DNA of 45,317 nucleotides from DASZYT01 sp035545275 (GTDB lineage Bacteria; Patescibacteriota; Saccharimonadia; Saccharimonadales; UBA4665), in NCBI GenBank assembly GCA_035545275.1, contig DASZYT010000022.1, positions 1-45,317 on the forward strand, given 5' to 3'. Both the position numbers and the translations under genes were made by a program. A model generated the notes under the pieces. That model made no database searches. It was given only the letters and a program-made list of their open reading frames with translations, and was not told the origin of the DNA. Below are positions 1 through 7,736 of this stretch, piece by piece. Every line of letters begins with the position of its first letter. Position 1 is the stretch's first letter.

Positions 1-202
1 GGTGTACGGGTTGTTCTACCAAGAGCATGGCCCGGTAGCTATGTGCGGAATAGATAAGCGCTGAAAGCATATTAAGCGCGAAACTAGCCTCAAGATTAGA
101 TTTCCCTATGACCTCCCTGAAAGACGATCAGGTTGATAGGCTTTAACTGGAAGCGTGGTAACACGTGGAGGTGAGAAGTACTAATAGAGGCATTGACTTT
201 TT
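1..202 (+). rRNA. 23S ribosomal RNA, 3' end (partial)
   Basis: The first ~200 bases match the conserved 3' end of bacterial 23S rRNA, including the segment reading gatgcggaat-like/gataagcgctgaaagcat (about 42-70) and the final gtactaatag motif near 177-186. The 5' part lies outside the window. The 3' end is placed by analogy with E. coli just after the TTGACTTT segment, so it is uncertain by several bases. Confidence 0.93.
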
Positions 203-581
203 ACGACCATGAGCCATTCATCGGTCAGTCTGCCAACTGGCGTAGCCAGTTGCGCTCTGACCTTCTGGCGTGCTACTTTGTTGCCGACCTCCGGTACTTG
301 CTTACCGTATTTTTATACGGCTCGCGAGTTTCCTCGGTCGCGCCTTGTATCACGCTCAGCTGAATGACTCATGGAGTTTGTGCAAATTGACTAGTTGTTG
401 GTGAGTTTATCACCCGTTTGTCTAACAAACGCTTTTACATTTACAAAATCCGTGCAAGTTTGTACTCATGGACACCGATAGGCTTTCTCTCCCGATGGAG
501 GGAAAAGAGCAGCCGGACAAAATGTACTCCATTTTGCCCGCGCGACGAGAAAAACCGTAGGTTTGTCTCAGTTCGCCCCGC
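203..581 (+). other. 23S-5S transcribed spacer, no tRNA
   Basis: This ~380-nt spacer contains no recognisable tRNA (no T-loop or CCA-stem pattern). It holds a long-range inverted repeat, 207-220 pairing with 361-374 (13 of 14 positions), which encloses about 140 nt. Inside are a hairpin with stems 223-228/257-262 and 235-241/245-251, and a perfect hairpin 305-310/315-320. The long stem is probably an rRNA processing stem (inference). The second half (375-581) shows only small local hairpins. Confidence 0.6.
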
Positions 582-695
582 TTCGGTGCCCATAGCGTGA
601 GGGAAACACCTGTTCCCATGCCGAACACAGCAGTTAAGCCTCATAGCGGTTACAATACTTGGGGTTCACCCCTGGGAAAATAGCACGGTGCCGAA
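582..695 (+). rRNA. rrf: 5S ribosomal RNA
   Basis: The typical 5S core is present: gggaaacacctgttcccatg near 602-621, ccgaacacagcagttaagc, and the tacttgggg...cctgggaaaatagcac segment. The ends are set by helix I: 582-590 pairs along nine positions (with G-U wobbles) with 687-695. Length about 114 nt, normal for bacteria. Confidence 0.93.
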
Positions 696-702
696 TTATA
701 GA

Positions 703-733
703 GAAAGGACTCCTTACAGGGGTCCTTTTTCTT
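703..733 (+). terminator. Terminator of the rRNA operon
   Basis: Inverted repeat AAAGGAC (704-710) / GTCCTTT (722-728) runs into a T-rich tract just after 5S. A second hairpin follows at 736-762 (TGAGA/TCTCA and AATCT/AGATT) and may act as a backup. Confidence 0.75.
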
Positions 734-860
734 TATGAGAAAAATCTTACAGATTTATCTCAGACTTTTGCGTTACCATAACCATGTTCGAAGCTGTACT
801 CACTGTATTCTCTGTATGCGGTTTCGTTCGGCACCATGTAATAAAAGGAGGGAATGAAAC

Positions 861-1064
861 ATGAGCGGCACTATCAAAGGTGGCCAAGAGGCTGCAAAAC
901 GCAACAAAAGACTGTACGGTAAGGACTTCTACGCCCGTATCGGGGCGGCGGGGGGCCGGGTAAAGACCCGTAAGGGCTTTGCGGTCAACCGAGAGTTGGC
1001 ACGCCAGGCAGGTGCCCGCGGGGGGCGCTTGTCACGACGGACGTCTGCCAGTAGTCACGCTTAA
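861..1064 (+). CDS. KGG-repeat small basic protein 1
   Basis: 67-aa glycine-, arginine- and lysine-rich protein with two copies of the KGG-type motif: an N-terminal KGGQEAAKRN, the central YGKDFYARIGAAGG, and the C-terminal AGARGGRLSRR. The family is called stress-induced (KGG motif) in other bacteria; its molecular role is unknown, and the high positive charge would allow nucleic-acid binding (inference). A strong SD (aaaggaggg, about 844-852) precedes the ATG. It is paralogous to the next gene and sits directly downstream of the rRNA terminator, so it needs its own promoter; I could not identify a convincing one in 763-843. Confidence 0.85.
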   Translation: MSGTIKGGQEAAKRNKRLYGKDFYARIGAAGGRVKTRKGFAVNRELARQAGARGGRLSRRTSASSHA

Positions 1065-1071
1065 GTTTTTG

Positions 1072-1100
1072 TTGACATAAACACGTTGTCATGCTATCAT
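1072..1100 (+). promoter_or_regulatory. Sigma70-type promoter of KGG gene 2
   Basis: TTGACA at 1072-1077 and TATCAT at 1095-1100 with a 17-bp spacer, an almost perfect consensus. Predicted transcription start is about 1107, giving a ~95-nt leader. Confidence 0.82.
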
Positions 1101-1107
1101 AAGCATG

Positions 1108-1172
1108 ATTTCGTGAGGAATAAGAGGGTTTCCTGCCATTTGGCGGGGAGCCCTTTTTACTTCTCGCGAATG
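1108..1172 (+). promoter_or_regulatory. Structured leader hairpin before KGG gene 2
   Basis: The leader folds into one extended hairpin: 1110-1117 pairs with 1163-1170 (8 bp), 1125-1128 with 1151-1154 (4 bp) and 1132-1137 with 1142-1147 (6 bp, loop ATTT). A run of five T (1154-1158) follows the inner stem, so the inner part resembles an intrinsic terminator and the outer stem would compete with it only weakly. The SD (GGGAGG) lies just downstream at about 1187-1192. An attenuator or stability element is possible (inference). Confidence 0.5.
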
Positions 1173-1200
1173 ATACTAAGAAATAAGGGAGGTCATGACA

Positions 1201-1425
1201 ATGGCTGGAACTCAAGCTGGCGGCAAAGCTGCCGCTGCTAAGAACAAGGCAAAATACGGTGGGGACTTTTACGCCCGCATCGGCTCCATGGGCGGCAAAC
1301 TTGGCCGCACGGGTGGCTTTGCCAGTGACAAAGTAGGTGCCGACGGTCTGACCGGTCGTCAGCGTGCTGCTATTGCCGGCGCTGCCGGTGGGCGCATTAG
1401 CCGTCGCACCAAGAAAATCGCTTAA
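1201..1425 (+). CDS. KGG-repeat small basic protein 2
   Basis: 74-aa paralogue of the preceding gene, with GGKAAAAKNK, YGGDFYARIGSMGG and AGAAGGRISRR blocks in the same order. The start at 1201 is chosen over the in-frame ATG at 1195 because the GGAGG at 1188-1192 is 8 nt from 1201 but only 2 nt from 1195. It has its own strong promoter and a folded leader, unlike paralogue 1, and ends at a strong terminator, so it is a monocistronic unit. Function is unknown beyond the KGG family assignment. Confidence 0.87.
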   Translation: MAGTQAGGKAAAAKNKAKYGGDFYARIGSMGGKLGRTGGFASDKVGADGLTGRQRAAIAGAAGGRISRRTKKIA

Positions 1426-1446
1426 GTTTAGAGAGACTTATGTGTA

Positions 1447-1477
1447 TGAAAAACTCCGCGAAAGCGGAGTTTTTCAT
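1447..1477. terminator. Bidirectional intrinsic terminator
   Basis: Perfect 11-bp stem (1449-1459 / 1464-1474) with a GAAA tetraloop, flanked by A5 and T5 tracts. It serves KGG gene 2 on the plus strand. The minus-strand metalloprotein gene ends within it (stop TGA at 1474-1476), so it terminates both convergent units. Confidence 0.9.
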
Positions 1478-1968
1478 ATAATAGTGGCCGAAAAGACCGC
1501 AGTGGGGTGTTTGATATTTTGAGTGGTGCGGTAGGCGCGGCAAAAACGCGAGTCGGAGACTTTCCAGCTCGTATGGCAGTTGAAGCATCGATAGAGGGGC
1601 GTAGCACCTTGCTGCAAGCTTTTGGTGCCACACGTGGGGCAGATGCTTCGTTTGTATACCCAGTCGCGATAGGTGTCGAGGCAGTCCTGGACATGGTCCT
1701 CGTCAATGGTTGTACCTACTTCGTGGGCGAGTTCTTTGGCTTTTTCCCAGGCCTCCACTTCCATAGCAAGGAGTTCTAGGTCGGTATGATACGTGCGGTG
1801 GTCAAGAATAGCGTGGCCGGTCTCGTGCAATAGCGACCATAAAGCGCTTTGCTCTTGTAGTCCCGGCTTGTACGTAACTTCTTTGGTTTCTGGGGACCAG
1901 CAGAAGGCATCACCTTGGGAGAAGCAAAGGTGGGGATACTTGGTGCATAGTAGCTCAACGAGATCCAT
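1474..1968 (-). CDS. Putative zinc metallopeptidase with C-terminal zinc ribbon
   Basis: 164 aa. The motif LLHETGHAILDH is a classic HExxH zinc site, and a Glu-rich helix about 20 residues later (MEVEAWEKA) could give the third ligand. The C-terminal part has CPTCG and CFNC pairs, a probable zinc ribbon. Overall it resembles small ImmA/IrrE-like metallopeptidases, though I cannot assign a family with certainty. The start at 1968 is preferred to an ATG at 1998 because AAAGG lies 6 nt upstream; it overlaps the 3' end of the ROK gene by 14 nt, implying translational coupling. No signal peptide, so probably cytoplasmic. The ROK partner gives no clear hint of substrate. Confidence 0.72.
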   Translation of the reverse strand: MDLVELLCTKYPHLCFSQGDAFCWSPETKEVTYKPGLQEQSALWSLLHETGHAILDHRTYHTDLELLAMEVEAWEKAKELAHEVGTTIDEDHVQDCLDTYRDWVYKRSICPTCGTKSLQQGATPLYRCFNCHTSWKVSDSRFCRAYRTTQNIKHPTAVFSATII

Positions 1969-2770
1969 ACCGTGCCTTTGCCAGGTCGTAACAGCCATAT
2001 ATCACCGCTTCTTCGGGCCGAGCAGCCTCGCGGAGGGGTGGAATAGTAACCAGCGGCATCTCGTATTGCTTGAGATACTTGTGAAGAGGGCCCTGAAAGC
2101 GTTCGAAGTAGCGGCCAACGCTGCCACCAAAAATGATGACATCAGGTTGTATAACGGCGACAAGTTCTAAAATACCCCGAGATAGATTGCGGGCGATATG
2201 ATTCCATGCTGCGTCGTGTTCCCCCAGTTCTTCGGCCTGTTTACCATATTTTTCAACCAATGCATGGCCAGAGGCAAAGCTCTCCCACGTTACCAGTTTT
2301 CCGTGGTGCTCAAGAAGGATGTGGCCACCCTCGCTGTCAGCCAGTGCGGGCTCAATGGTGCGGTTATCAATGACGCCGGTGCCAATCCCTGTGCTTACGG
2401 TTACGTAAAGTACCTTTTGGTATTGGGGGACTAGCATTGCCTCTGACAGGCCGGCTAAGTTGGCGTCGTTCTCTAGGACGGTGGGGCAGTGGAAAATCTT
2501 TTCGCAGTCTGTCTGAATAGGGACGTGGTGCCAGTTGAGGTGTCCAAAGTCCAGGCCGATCCCGTGCTCACGGTTGATTTTTCCTGGGATACCGACCCCG
2601 GCTGCACCGAAATCTTTTGTAGACATATTTGCAACAGTGTTGGCCAATTTTTCAACGAATGCTTCGTAGTTATCAGGGGTGGGGAAGCGTTCCTGTTCGG
2701 TAATGACGCCTTCAGTATTGAGCGCTGCTACCAACGTCTTTGTGCCCCCAATATCTACCCCTGCGTACAT
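1955..2770 (-). CDS. ROK-family sugar kinase (glucokinase-like)
   Basis: 271 aa. The N-terminal VDIGGTKT phosphate loop, the VGIPGKI segment, the LENDANLAGL motif with the catalytic-type Asp, and VSTGIGTGVI followed by EGGHILLEHHG show a ROK (repressor/ORF/kinase) fold. It lacks the CxCGxxGC zinc motif normally found between GGHI and the ASG segment; the sequence goes straight to TWESFASGHAL. There is no N-terminal HTH, so it is a kinase and not a repressor; the substrate (glucose, N-acetylhexosamine or other) cannot be told. A -10-like TATGAT (plus-strand 2782-2787) lies 11 nt before the ATG with no SD, so the mRNA may be nearly leaderless. It is divergent from rpsA. Confidence 0.86.
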   Translation of the reverse strand: MYAGVDIGGTKTLVAALNTEGVITEQERFPTPDNYEAFVEKLANTVANMSTKDFGAAGVGIPGKINREHGIGLDFGHLNWHHVPIQTDCEKIFHCPTVLENDANLAGLSEAMLVPQYQKVLYVTVSTGIGTGVIDNRTIEPALADSEGGHILLEHHGKLVTWESFASGHALVEKYGKQAEELGEHDAAWNHIARNLSRGILELVAVIQPDVIIFGGSVGRYFERFQGPLHKYLKQYEMPLVTIPPLREAARPEEAVIYGCYDLAKARYGSR

Positions 2771-2809
2771 GTTCCTAGTGTATCATATCCGCCCCATGGT
2801 AGGCCCCTC

Positions 2810-2838
2810 TTTACCACCAGGGGCGGGTACGATATAAT
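2810..2838 (+). promoter_or_regulatory. Promoter of rpsA
   Basis: TTTACC (2810-2815), 17-bp spacer and a perfect TATAAT (2833-2838). The start would be near 2845, giving an ~85-nt leader ending in a good SD (AGAAGGAGG). Confidence 0.72.
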
Positions 2839-2929
2839 ACCAGTAATCTTACAGACTATAGGCAGGGTGACGTGTGTTTAGCTTGCTGACAGTTTGGAGA
2901 AATACACTACAGAAGGAGGCATTTTAGAA

Positions 2930-3994
2930 ATGCCAAAGAATACAATAACAATGGATGAACTGCTGGCTGGCAGCGATGTAAAGGCGCTGGCTGCTGGGGA
3001 TGTGGTCGAAGGAACTATCAGTTCCGTAAAAAAGCATGAGGTCTGGGTAGACCTGGGCGCAAAAGGCGTAGGCGTAGTTCTGCGCCGGGAAATCGGGCAT
3101 GGGCAACCGCTAGAAGTGGGTCAGCCTATTACCGTGAGCGTTTTGAACCCCGAGCTCGAAGAGGGCTATGCGCTGCTTAGCATGCGTCGGGCCGTCAAAG
3201 ATCGTGGTTGGGACGAACTCCAGCGTATGTTCGATGACCAAGAAATCGTGGAAATAACTCCCTATGACGCTAACCGCGGTGGTTTATTGGTAGAGCTGGA
3301 AGGCATTCGGGGCTTTTTGCCGGTGTCACAGCTGGCTGCTGGCCACTACCCTCGTGTGTCGGGCGCAGATAAGGATGAAATTCTGCAGAAACTGAACGCT
3401 CTGGTAAACAAGTCGTTACGAGTGCGTATCCTCGATGTGAGCCGCAAGGACAACAAACTGATCTTTTCCGAGAAAGAAGCCATCAAAGACGATATTCAGT
3501 CTCGTTTCTCTGAACTGAAGGTTGGCGATGTGGTCGAAGGCGTTATTACCGGGGTCATTGACTTCGGTGCATTCGTAAATGTCGACGGTATCGAGGGGCT
3601 CATCCATATCTCGGAAATATCGTGGGAGCGCGTAGATAATCCACGCAACTACGTAAAGGTTGGTGAGACTGTCAAAGCGAAGATTATCGCCATCGACAAG
3701 GATCGTCTGAGTTTGAGCCTCAAGCAACTTACGGAAGATCCATGGTTGAAAGAAGTCAAGAAATTCAAGAAGGGTGACGTGGTAGAGGGTAAGATTACCC
3801 GTATCACGCCGTTTGGCGCTTTTGTACAACTTAGCTCTGCGGTCGAAGCCTTGGTGCATGTATCTGAGATGAGCGATGAAGAGGGCGTAGACCCAGAGAA
3901 AATCTTCAAGCTGAACGAAAAGAAGCAGTTCAAGATTATCGACATCGATACCGAGGCTCGCAAGATCGGGCTTAGCCTAAAGAACACCAAGTAG
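2930..3994 (+). CDS. rpsA: 30S ribosomal protein S1 (four S1 domains)
   Basis: 354 aa. Four S1/OB-fold repeats are visible, each beginning near a GDVVEG-type strand: about residues 20-90, 100-180, 190-260 (VIDFGAFVNVDGIEGLIHIS) and 275-345 (ITPFGAFVQLS...VHVSEMS). S1 binds mRNA at the 30S platform. The protein is shorter than the six-repeat E. coli form and closer to the four-repeat form of Gram-positives. The start at 2930 (MPKNTITMDE) is set by GGAGG at 2915-2919; an upstream TTG at 2894 is ignored. It is followed 50 nt later by infB, so the two are probably co-transcribed. Both are translation initiation functions. Confidence 0.9.
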   Translation: MPKNTITMDELLAGSDVKALAAGDVVEGTISSVKKHEVWVDLGAKGVGVVLRREIGHGQPLEVGQPITVSVLNPELEEGYALLSMRRAVKDRGWDELQRMFDDQEIVEITPYDANRGGLLVELEGIRGFLPVSQLAAGHYPRVSGADKDEILQKLNALVNKSLRVRILDVSRKDNKLIFSEKEAIKDDIQSRFSELKVGDVVEGVITGVIDFGAFVNVDGIEGLIHISEISWERVDNPRNYVKVGETVKAKIIAIDKDRLSLSLKQLTEDPWLKEVKKFKKGDVVEGKITRITPFGAFVQLSSAVEALVHVSEMSDEEGVDPEKIFKLNEKKQFKIIDIDTEARKIGLSLKNTK

Positions 3995-4044
3995 CAATGC
4001 GTACGTAAACGAACAGGCCTATCGGCCAGAAAGGAGTGCAGGCA

Positions 4045-5811
4045 GTGGCAACTACCGTACAAATCGAAGATATGATCACTGTGGGCACTCTGGCCGACAA
4101 GCTGATGATTCCTGTCAGCAAACTAATTGCCGAATTGATGAAAAACGGCATCATGGCCACGGTTAATGAACAGATTGATTTCGACACGGCCCAGATTATT
4201 GTTGAGGAGCTGGGACTGGACGTAAGTCTCGAGAAACCGGTTCATGAATCATCGACGGCAGGTCATCATCGCGACCGCTCAACTACAAGCGAGACAGCTC
4301 AGCCGCGACCACCTGTGGTGGCGGTCATGGGTCATGTCGACCACGGTAAAACTTCACTACTGGATGCAGTACGGGGCTCCACGGTAGTCGCGGGTGAAGC
4401 CGGCGGGATTACGCAACACATTTCAGCCTATCAGATAGAGCACAACGATCGGCGCATTACCTTTTTGGATACACCAGGCCACGAAGCGTTTGCGGCTATC
4501 CGTGACCACGCGGCACAACTGACCGATATCGTTGTCTTGGTAGTGGCGGCCGATGACGGTATCAAGCCACAGACCATAGAAGCCATTCACTTTGCACGTA
4601 AGGCTGGCGTGAAAATCGTGGTAGCAATCAACAAGATTGACAAAGAGGGTGCTGACCCTAACCGTGTGAAGCAACAGCTATCTGAGCAGAATTTACTTAT
4701 AGAGGAGTGGGGTGGTGACACGATTGCCCTAGAGGTGTCCGCCAAGACTCAGCAGGGCATCCCTGAGCTGCTTGACATGCTTTTACTAGTTACAGATGTA
4801 GAAGAACTGAAAGCGGACTATGATGTGCCGGCGCGCGGCCTTATCATTGAAGCTCACGTAGAGCAGGGCCGCGGACCAGTTGCACACGCACTTGTCGAAG
4901 AAGGAACTCTTAGCAAGGGTGATTTCGTAGTAGCAGGAGCGACTTATGCAAAAGTACGGAACCTAGAAACGACCACCGGTGAATCGCTTACAAAAGCTAC
5001 TCCGTCTACCCCAGTTGTTATTACAGGGTTCAAACAGTTGCCTGAGTTTGGTGATGAGTTTAGCGTCGTCTCAAGCGAACGAGAGGCTCGGGTGGTAGCC
5101 GAAAAAGCCGCCAACCAAAAGAATGCCGCCGGGGGCCGGGTGGGGCTTAATAGCAGCGAATTGATCCGGATTATTAACCGCAGTAATCAAGTGCAAGAGC
5201 TTAATATTGTCATCAAAGCTGACGTGCAGGGATCACTTACCTCTGTTATTGATAGCCTAAAGGCTCTCGACACAGACGAGGTGGCAGTACGCGTGGTAGG
5301 TTCTGGCGTGGGCACGCTGAATGAGAACGACATCAACTTGGCACATACCAGCAGTGCTATCGTATACGGCTTTAACGTGACGATGCCAGGTAACATTAAG
5401 CAACAAGCCGCCCGCGACAAAGTACCGGTGCGCTTGTATAAGGTTATTTATGAGCTTATCGATGATGCCCGCGAAGAGCTAAGTAAACTTCTCACTCCGG
5501 AGATTGTCGAAACAAATCTCGGACGTTTGGTGGTGAGGGGTGTATTCAAAACCACACGCACGGAAGTTATCTGTGGCGGGGAAGTCACCAAGGGTAAGTT
5601 GACGGTCCCGGCGGTAGCAAGGGTCATGCGTGGCGATGAGCAGCTAGCCGAAGTGCGCATAACCAATCTCAAGCGTGGTCCGCAAGACACCAAGGAAGTA
5701 TTTGAGGGTGAAATGTGTGGCATGAGCCTGGAGACGACCTCACGGCTTGAACTCCAAGAAGGCGACCATATCGAACTGTTTACGCGGGAATCGGTTGTGC
5801 GCACGCTGTAG
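4045..5811 (+). CDS. infB: Translation initiation factor IF-2
   Basis: 588 aa. Order: a short IF2_N domain (ITVGTLADKLMIPVSKLIAELMKNG, about 10-55), then the G domain with G1 GHVDHGKTS, G3 DTPGHEAF, G4 NKID and a G5 SAK motif, then domains II (VEQGRGPVAHALVEEG), III (IKADVQGSLTSVIDSL) and IV (the fMet-tRNA-binding C2 beta-barrel, ending EGDHIELFTRES). It places initiator fMet-tRNA on the ribosome in a GTP-dependent way. The long N-terminal extension of enterobacterial IF-2 is absent. The start is GTG 4045, 8 nt after AAAGGAG; an in-frame GTG at 4036 lies inside that SD. Confidence 0.95.
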   Translation: MATTVQIEDMITVGTLADKLMIPVSKLIAELMKNGIMATVNEQIDFDTAQIIVEELGLDVSLEKPVHESSTAGHHRDRSTTSETAQPRPPVVAVMGHVDHGKTSLLDAVRGSTVVAGEAGGITQHISAYQIEHNDRRITFLDTPGHEAFAAIRDHAAQLTDIVVLVVAADDGIKPQTIEAIHFARKAGVKIVVAINKIDKEGADPNRVKQQLSEQNLLIEEWGGDTIALEVSAKTQQGIPELLDMLLLVTDVEELKADYDVPARGLIIEAHVEQGRGPVAHALVEEGTLSKGDFVVAGATYAKVRNLETTTGESLTKATPSTPVVITGFKQLPEFGDEFSVVSSEREARVVAEKAANQKNAAGGRVGLNSSELIRIINRSNQVQELNIVIKADVQGSLTSVIDSLKALDTDEVAVRVVGSGVGTLNENDINLAHTSSAIVYGFNVTMPGNIKQQAARDKVPVRLYKVIYELIDDAREELSKLLTPEIVETNLGRLVVRGVFKTTRTEVICGGEVTKGKLTVPAVARVMRGDEQLAEVRITNLKRGPQDTKEVFEGEMCGMSLETTSRLELQEGDHIELFTRESVVRTL

Positions 5812-5849
5812 CGTTTGCCAGCACTGCATAAATTGGATAGGATAAAGGT

Positions 5850-6248
5850 ATGCTTAGAATCGATAACGCACTCCTAGAAGAACTGGGCTTAGGTAGCTTA
5901 CCGCCTCAGGAAAAGCAAGGTTTACTCAAGCACATTTACGAAACGCTCGAAATGCGTGTGGGTATGCGCCTGGCCGACCAAATGACCAATGAACAACTGG
6001 ATGAATTTGAAAAGTATTTCGATGCCAAAGATGACGAAGGTGCTTTTCGCTGGCTTGAGACCAACTTCCCCAACTACAAAGAAATTGTTAACGAAGAGTT
6101 CGAGAAGCTTAAAGCTGAAGTGGGTCAATCCGCTCCACAAATACTTACGGCCGCCAACTCAGCGCAGCTGGCTGATGGTGCACCGGTCTCAGATGCGGAA
6201 CAGGGACAAAACCAGCAACCTCCCCAAGGACCGCCGCTAGCGGCCTAG
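5850..6248 (+). CDS. Small acidic helical protein (DUF5663-like)
   Basis: 132 aa, acidic, predicted mostly alpha-helical over residues 1-90: a hydrophobic LLEELGL start, an LPPQEKQGLLKHIYETLEMRVGMRLA helix, then QLDEFEKYF and FRWLETNFPNYKEIVNEEFEKL. The tail is low-complexity, rich in Gln, Pro and Ala. The first domain resembles a small uncharacterised domain common in CPR genomes (DUF5663 by recognition, not searched). It follows infB by 38 nt with AAAGG close to the ATG. Its 3' end overlaps the convergent fmt by 12 nt. No function known. Confidence 0.72.
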   Translation: MLRIDNALLEELGLGSLPPQEKQGLLKHIYETLEMRVGMRLADQMTNEQLDEFEKYFDAKDDEGAFRWLETNFPNYKEIVNEEFEKLKAEVGQSAPQILTAANSAQLADGAPVSDAEQGQNQQPPQGPPLAA

Positions 6249-7169
6249 ACGGTTGCCATACCCAGCCAAAAACGCTTGAGCCGTCATCTCAGCTTTACCG
6301 GCGGGTTTGAGCCATTCAATGATAAGACTGCCCGTGGTGCATCCTACAAGCAGGGAAGCATCTTGGACACTCCATTCACCGGGTGCTAGTTTTTGGTCCG
6401 ATAGGCGGGCTTTGGTAATAATGACAGGAAGCTCTGCTATCTCTGTTCGACTTTGAGGCCACCCCTGGAAGGCTCGTATTTCGCGCTCAAGCCGGCTGGC
6501 GGGCTTGTTCCAGTCTAGGCTGCCATCTGCCTTGGAGAGTAGTGCATCGTAACTGGCACGGCTTTCGTCCTGGGGGATGGCTACGATGCTGCCCTCAAGA
6601 ATGCCTGGCAACAGTTCGATCATCATCGCGCGGCCTACTTCAGCAAGCTGCGCTGCAAGGTCTTGCTTGGTTTCGTTGCCAGTAAGATCAATCTCTGACT
6701 GGCCGTATACCGGTCCAGCGTCCATTTTCTGGACAAGCTGCATGATGGAAACTCCTGTTCGATTGTCACCGTCTAAAATGGTGCCTTCTATGGGGGTGGG
6801 GCCACGGTGCGTAGGGAGTAAAGAAGGGTGAAGATTGATGATGCCGTGCGGAAATATATCGATGACAGATTGCGGTACAAGTTTGCCGTAGGCTACCAGT
6901 ACGCCGGCGCCGGCGCCGTAGGCTTTTAGCTGGTCAACGATGTGGGCCGGCTTGTCAGGAAGAAGCACGGGGATGTCGTGAGCTTCTGCCACCTTTTGCA
7001 CTTCTAGTTCGCGTACGTTGCGGGACTTGCCGTGCTCGTAATGTGATACCACTGCAGCCACGTGATAGCCGGCTTCTATCAGTGCTTTAAGCACTGGGGC
7101 TGTCGTGGTTACCCCGGTGGCTAAGCGCTCATTGCCAAAGAATACGATTGTCTTTGATGTCTTTTTCAT
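6237..7169 (-). CDS. fmt: Methionyl-tRNA formyltransferase
   Basis: 310 aa, normal length. The N-terminal formyl-transferase domain begins IVFFGNERLATG and contains LVAYGKLVPQ, INLHPSLLPTHRGPTPIEG (catalytic Asn/His and the SLLPxxRG loop) and KMDAGPVY with the catalytic-type Asp. A smaller C-terminal OB-like domain follows (ASRLEREIRAFQGWPQSRTE). It uses 10-formyl-THF to formylate Met-tRNAfMet. The ATG at 7169 lies 41 nt inside def, which makes the product that later removes the formyl group; the order priA-def-fmt suggests one operon with coupled translation. No clear SD precedes the start. Confidence 0.93.
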   Translation of the reverse strand: MKKTSKTIVFFGNERLATGVTTTAPVLKALIEAGYHVAAVVSHYEHGKSRNVRELEVQKVAEAHDIPVLLPDKPAHIVDQLKAYGAGAGVLVAYGKLVPQSVIDIFPHGIINLHPSLLPTHRGPTPIEGTILDGDNRTGVSIMQLVQKMDAGPVYGQSEIDLTGNETKQDLAAQLAEVGRAMMIELLPGILEGSIVAIPQDESRASYDALLSKADGSLDWNKPASRLEREIRAFQGWPQSRTEIAELPVIITKARLSDQKLAPGEWSVQDASLLVGCTTGSLIIEWLKPAGKAEMTAQAFLAGYGNRLGR

Positions 7170-7701
7170 AGTCTAGTTGCTCTAATTTTCCATCAGGCAG
7201 CAGGCGGAAAAACGCCTGTGAATCGTCTTTGATGCGGTCAATAAAGACCATGCCGTTGGTGTGGTCGATTTCATGTTGGAAAATACGGGCTAAAAATCCC
7301 TCGGCGCTTACCCGGAATTCCTTTCCTTCCTCATCAAGTGCTTTGATGCGTACCTTGCTATGACGGGGGACTTTACCGTAGATGTCTCGTACACTCAGGC
7401 AGCCCTCAAAATCTTCCACGATTGCACCACTGAGCTTAGTGATGGTAGGGTTGATGAACGTGGTGAAGGTGTGATCATCTTTGTCGTCGTAGTTATTGCG
7501 TATGACGACGATGCGATAGAGCTGATCAATCTGTACGGCCGCCAGAGCAACGCCCACTTCGTGCTCACGGCTTTGTTCCCACTCGATAGTAGCCTCGCGC
7601 ATGGCTGCGACAACCTGCTTGATTTCGGTGGTGATTACGCCTACCTTCTTGGACTTTTCACGCAAGTGCGTATTGGGCAGCGTAATGATAGGGGAACTCA
7701 T
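7129..7701 (-). CDS. def: Peptide deformylase
   Basis: 190 aa. Motif 2 EGCLS (metal-binding Cys), motif 3 FQHEIDHTNG (HExxH) and motif 1 GVALAAVQ are all present. The usual motif 1 is GxGLAAxQ; here the second Gly is Ala and the Pro before Gln is Val. It removes formyl from nascent N-terminal Met. The start is ATG 7701; an upstream in-frame TTG at 7710 is not used because a TATACT hexamer (plus-strand 7710-7715) lies 8 nt upstream of the ATG and there is no SD, a leaderless-like arrangement. The gene could also be read from the priA transcript, whose stop is 36 nt upstream. Confidence 0.93.
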   Translation of the reverse strand: MSSPIITLPNTHLREKSKKVGVITTEIKQVVAAMREATIEWEQSREHEVGVALAAVQIDQLYRIVVIRNNYDDKDDHTFTTFINPTITKLSGAIVEDFEGCLSVRDIYGKVPRHSKVRIKALDEEGKEFRVSAEGFLARIFQHEIDHTNGMVFIDRIKDDSQAFFRLLPDGKLEQLDYEKDIKDNRILWQ

Positions 7702-7736
7702 TAGTTTCAAGTATAGCGTATCGCTTGGGTAAACAC

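Noticed and set aside
203..581. tRNA gene in the 23S-5S spacer
   Set aside because: No cloverleaf with a TTCGAAT-type loop can be drawn.
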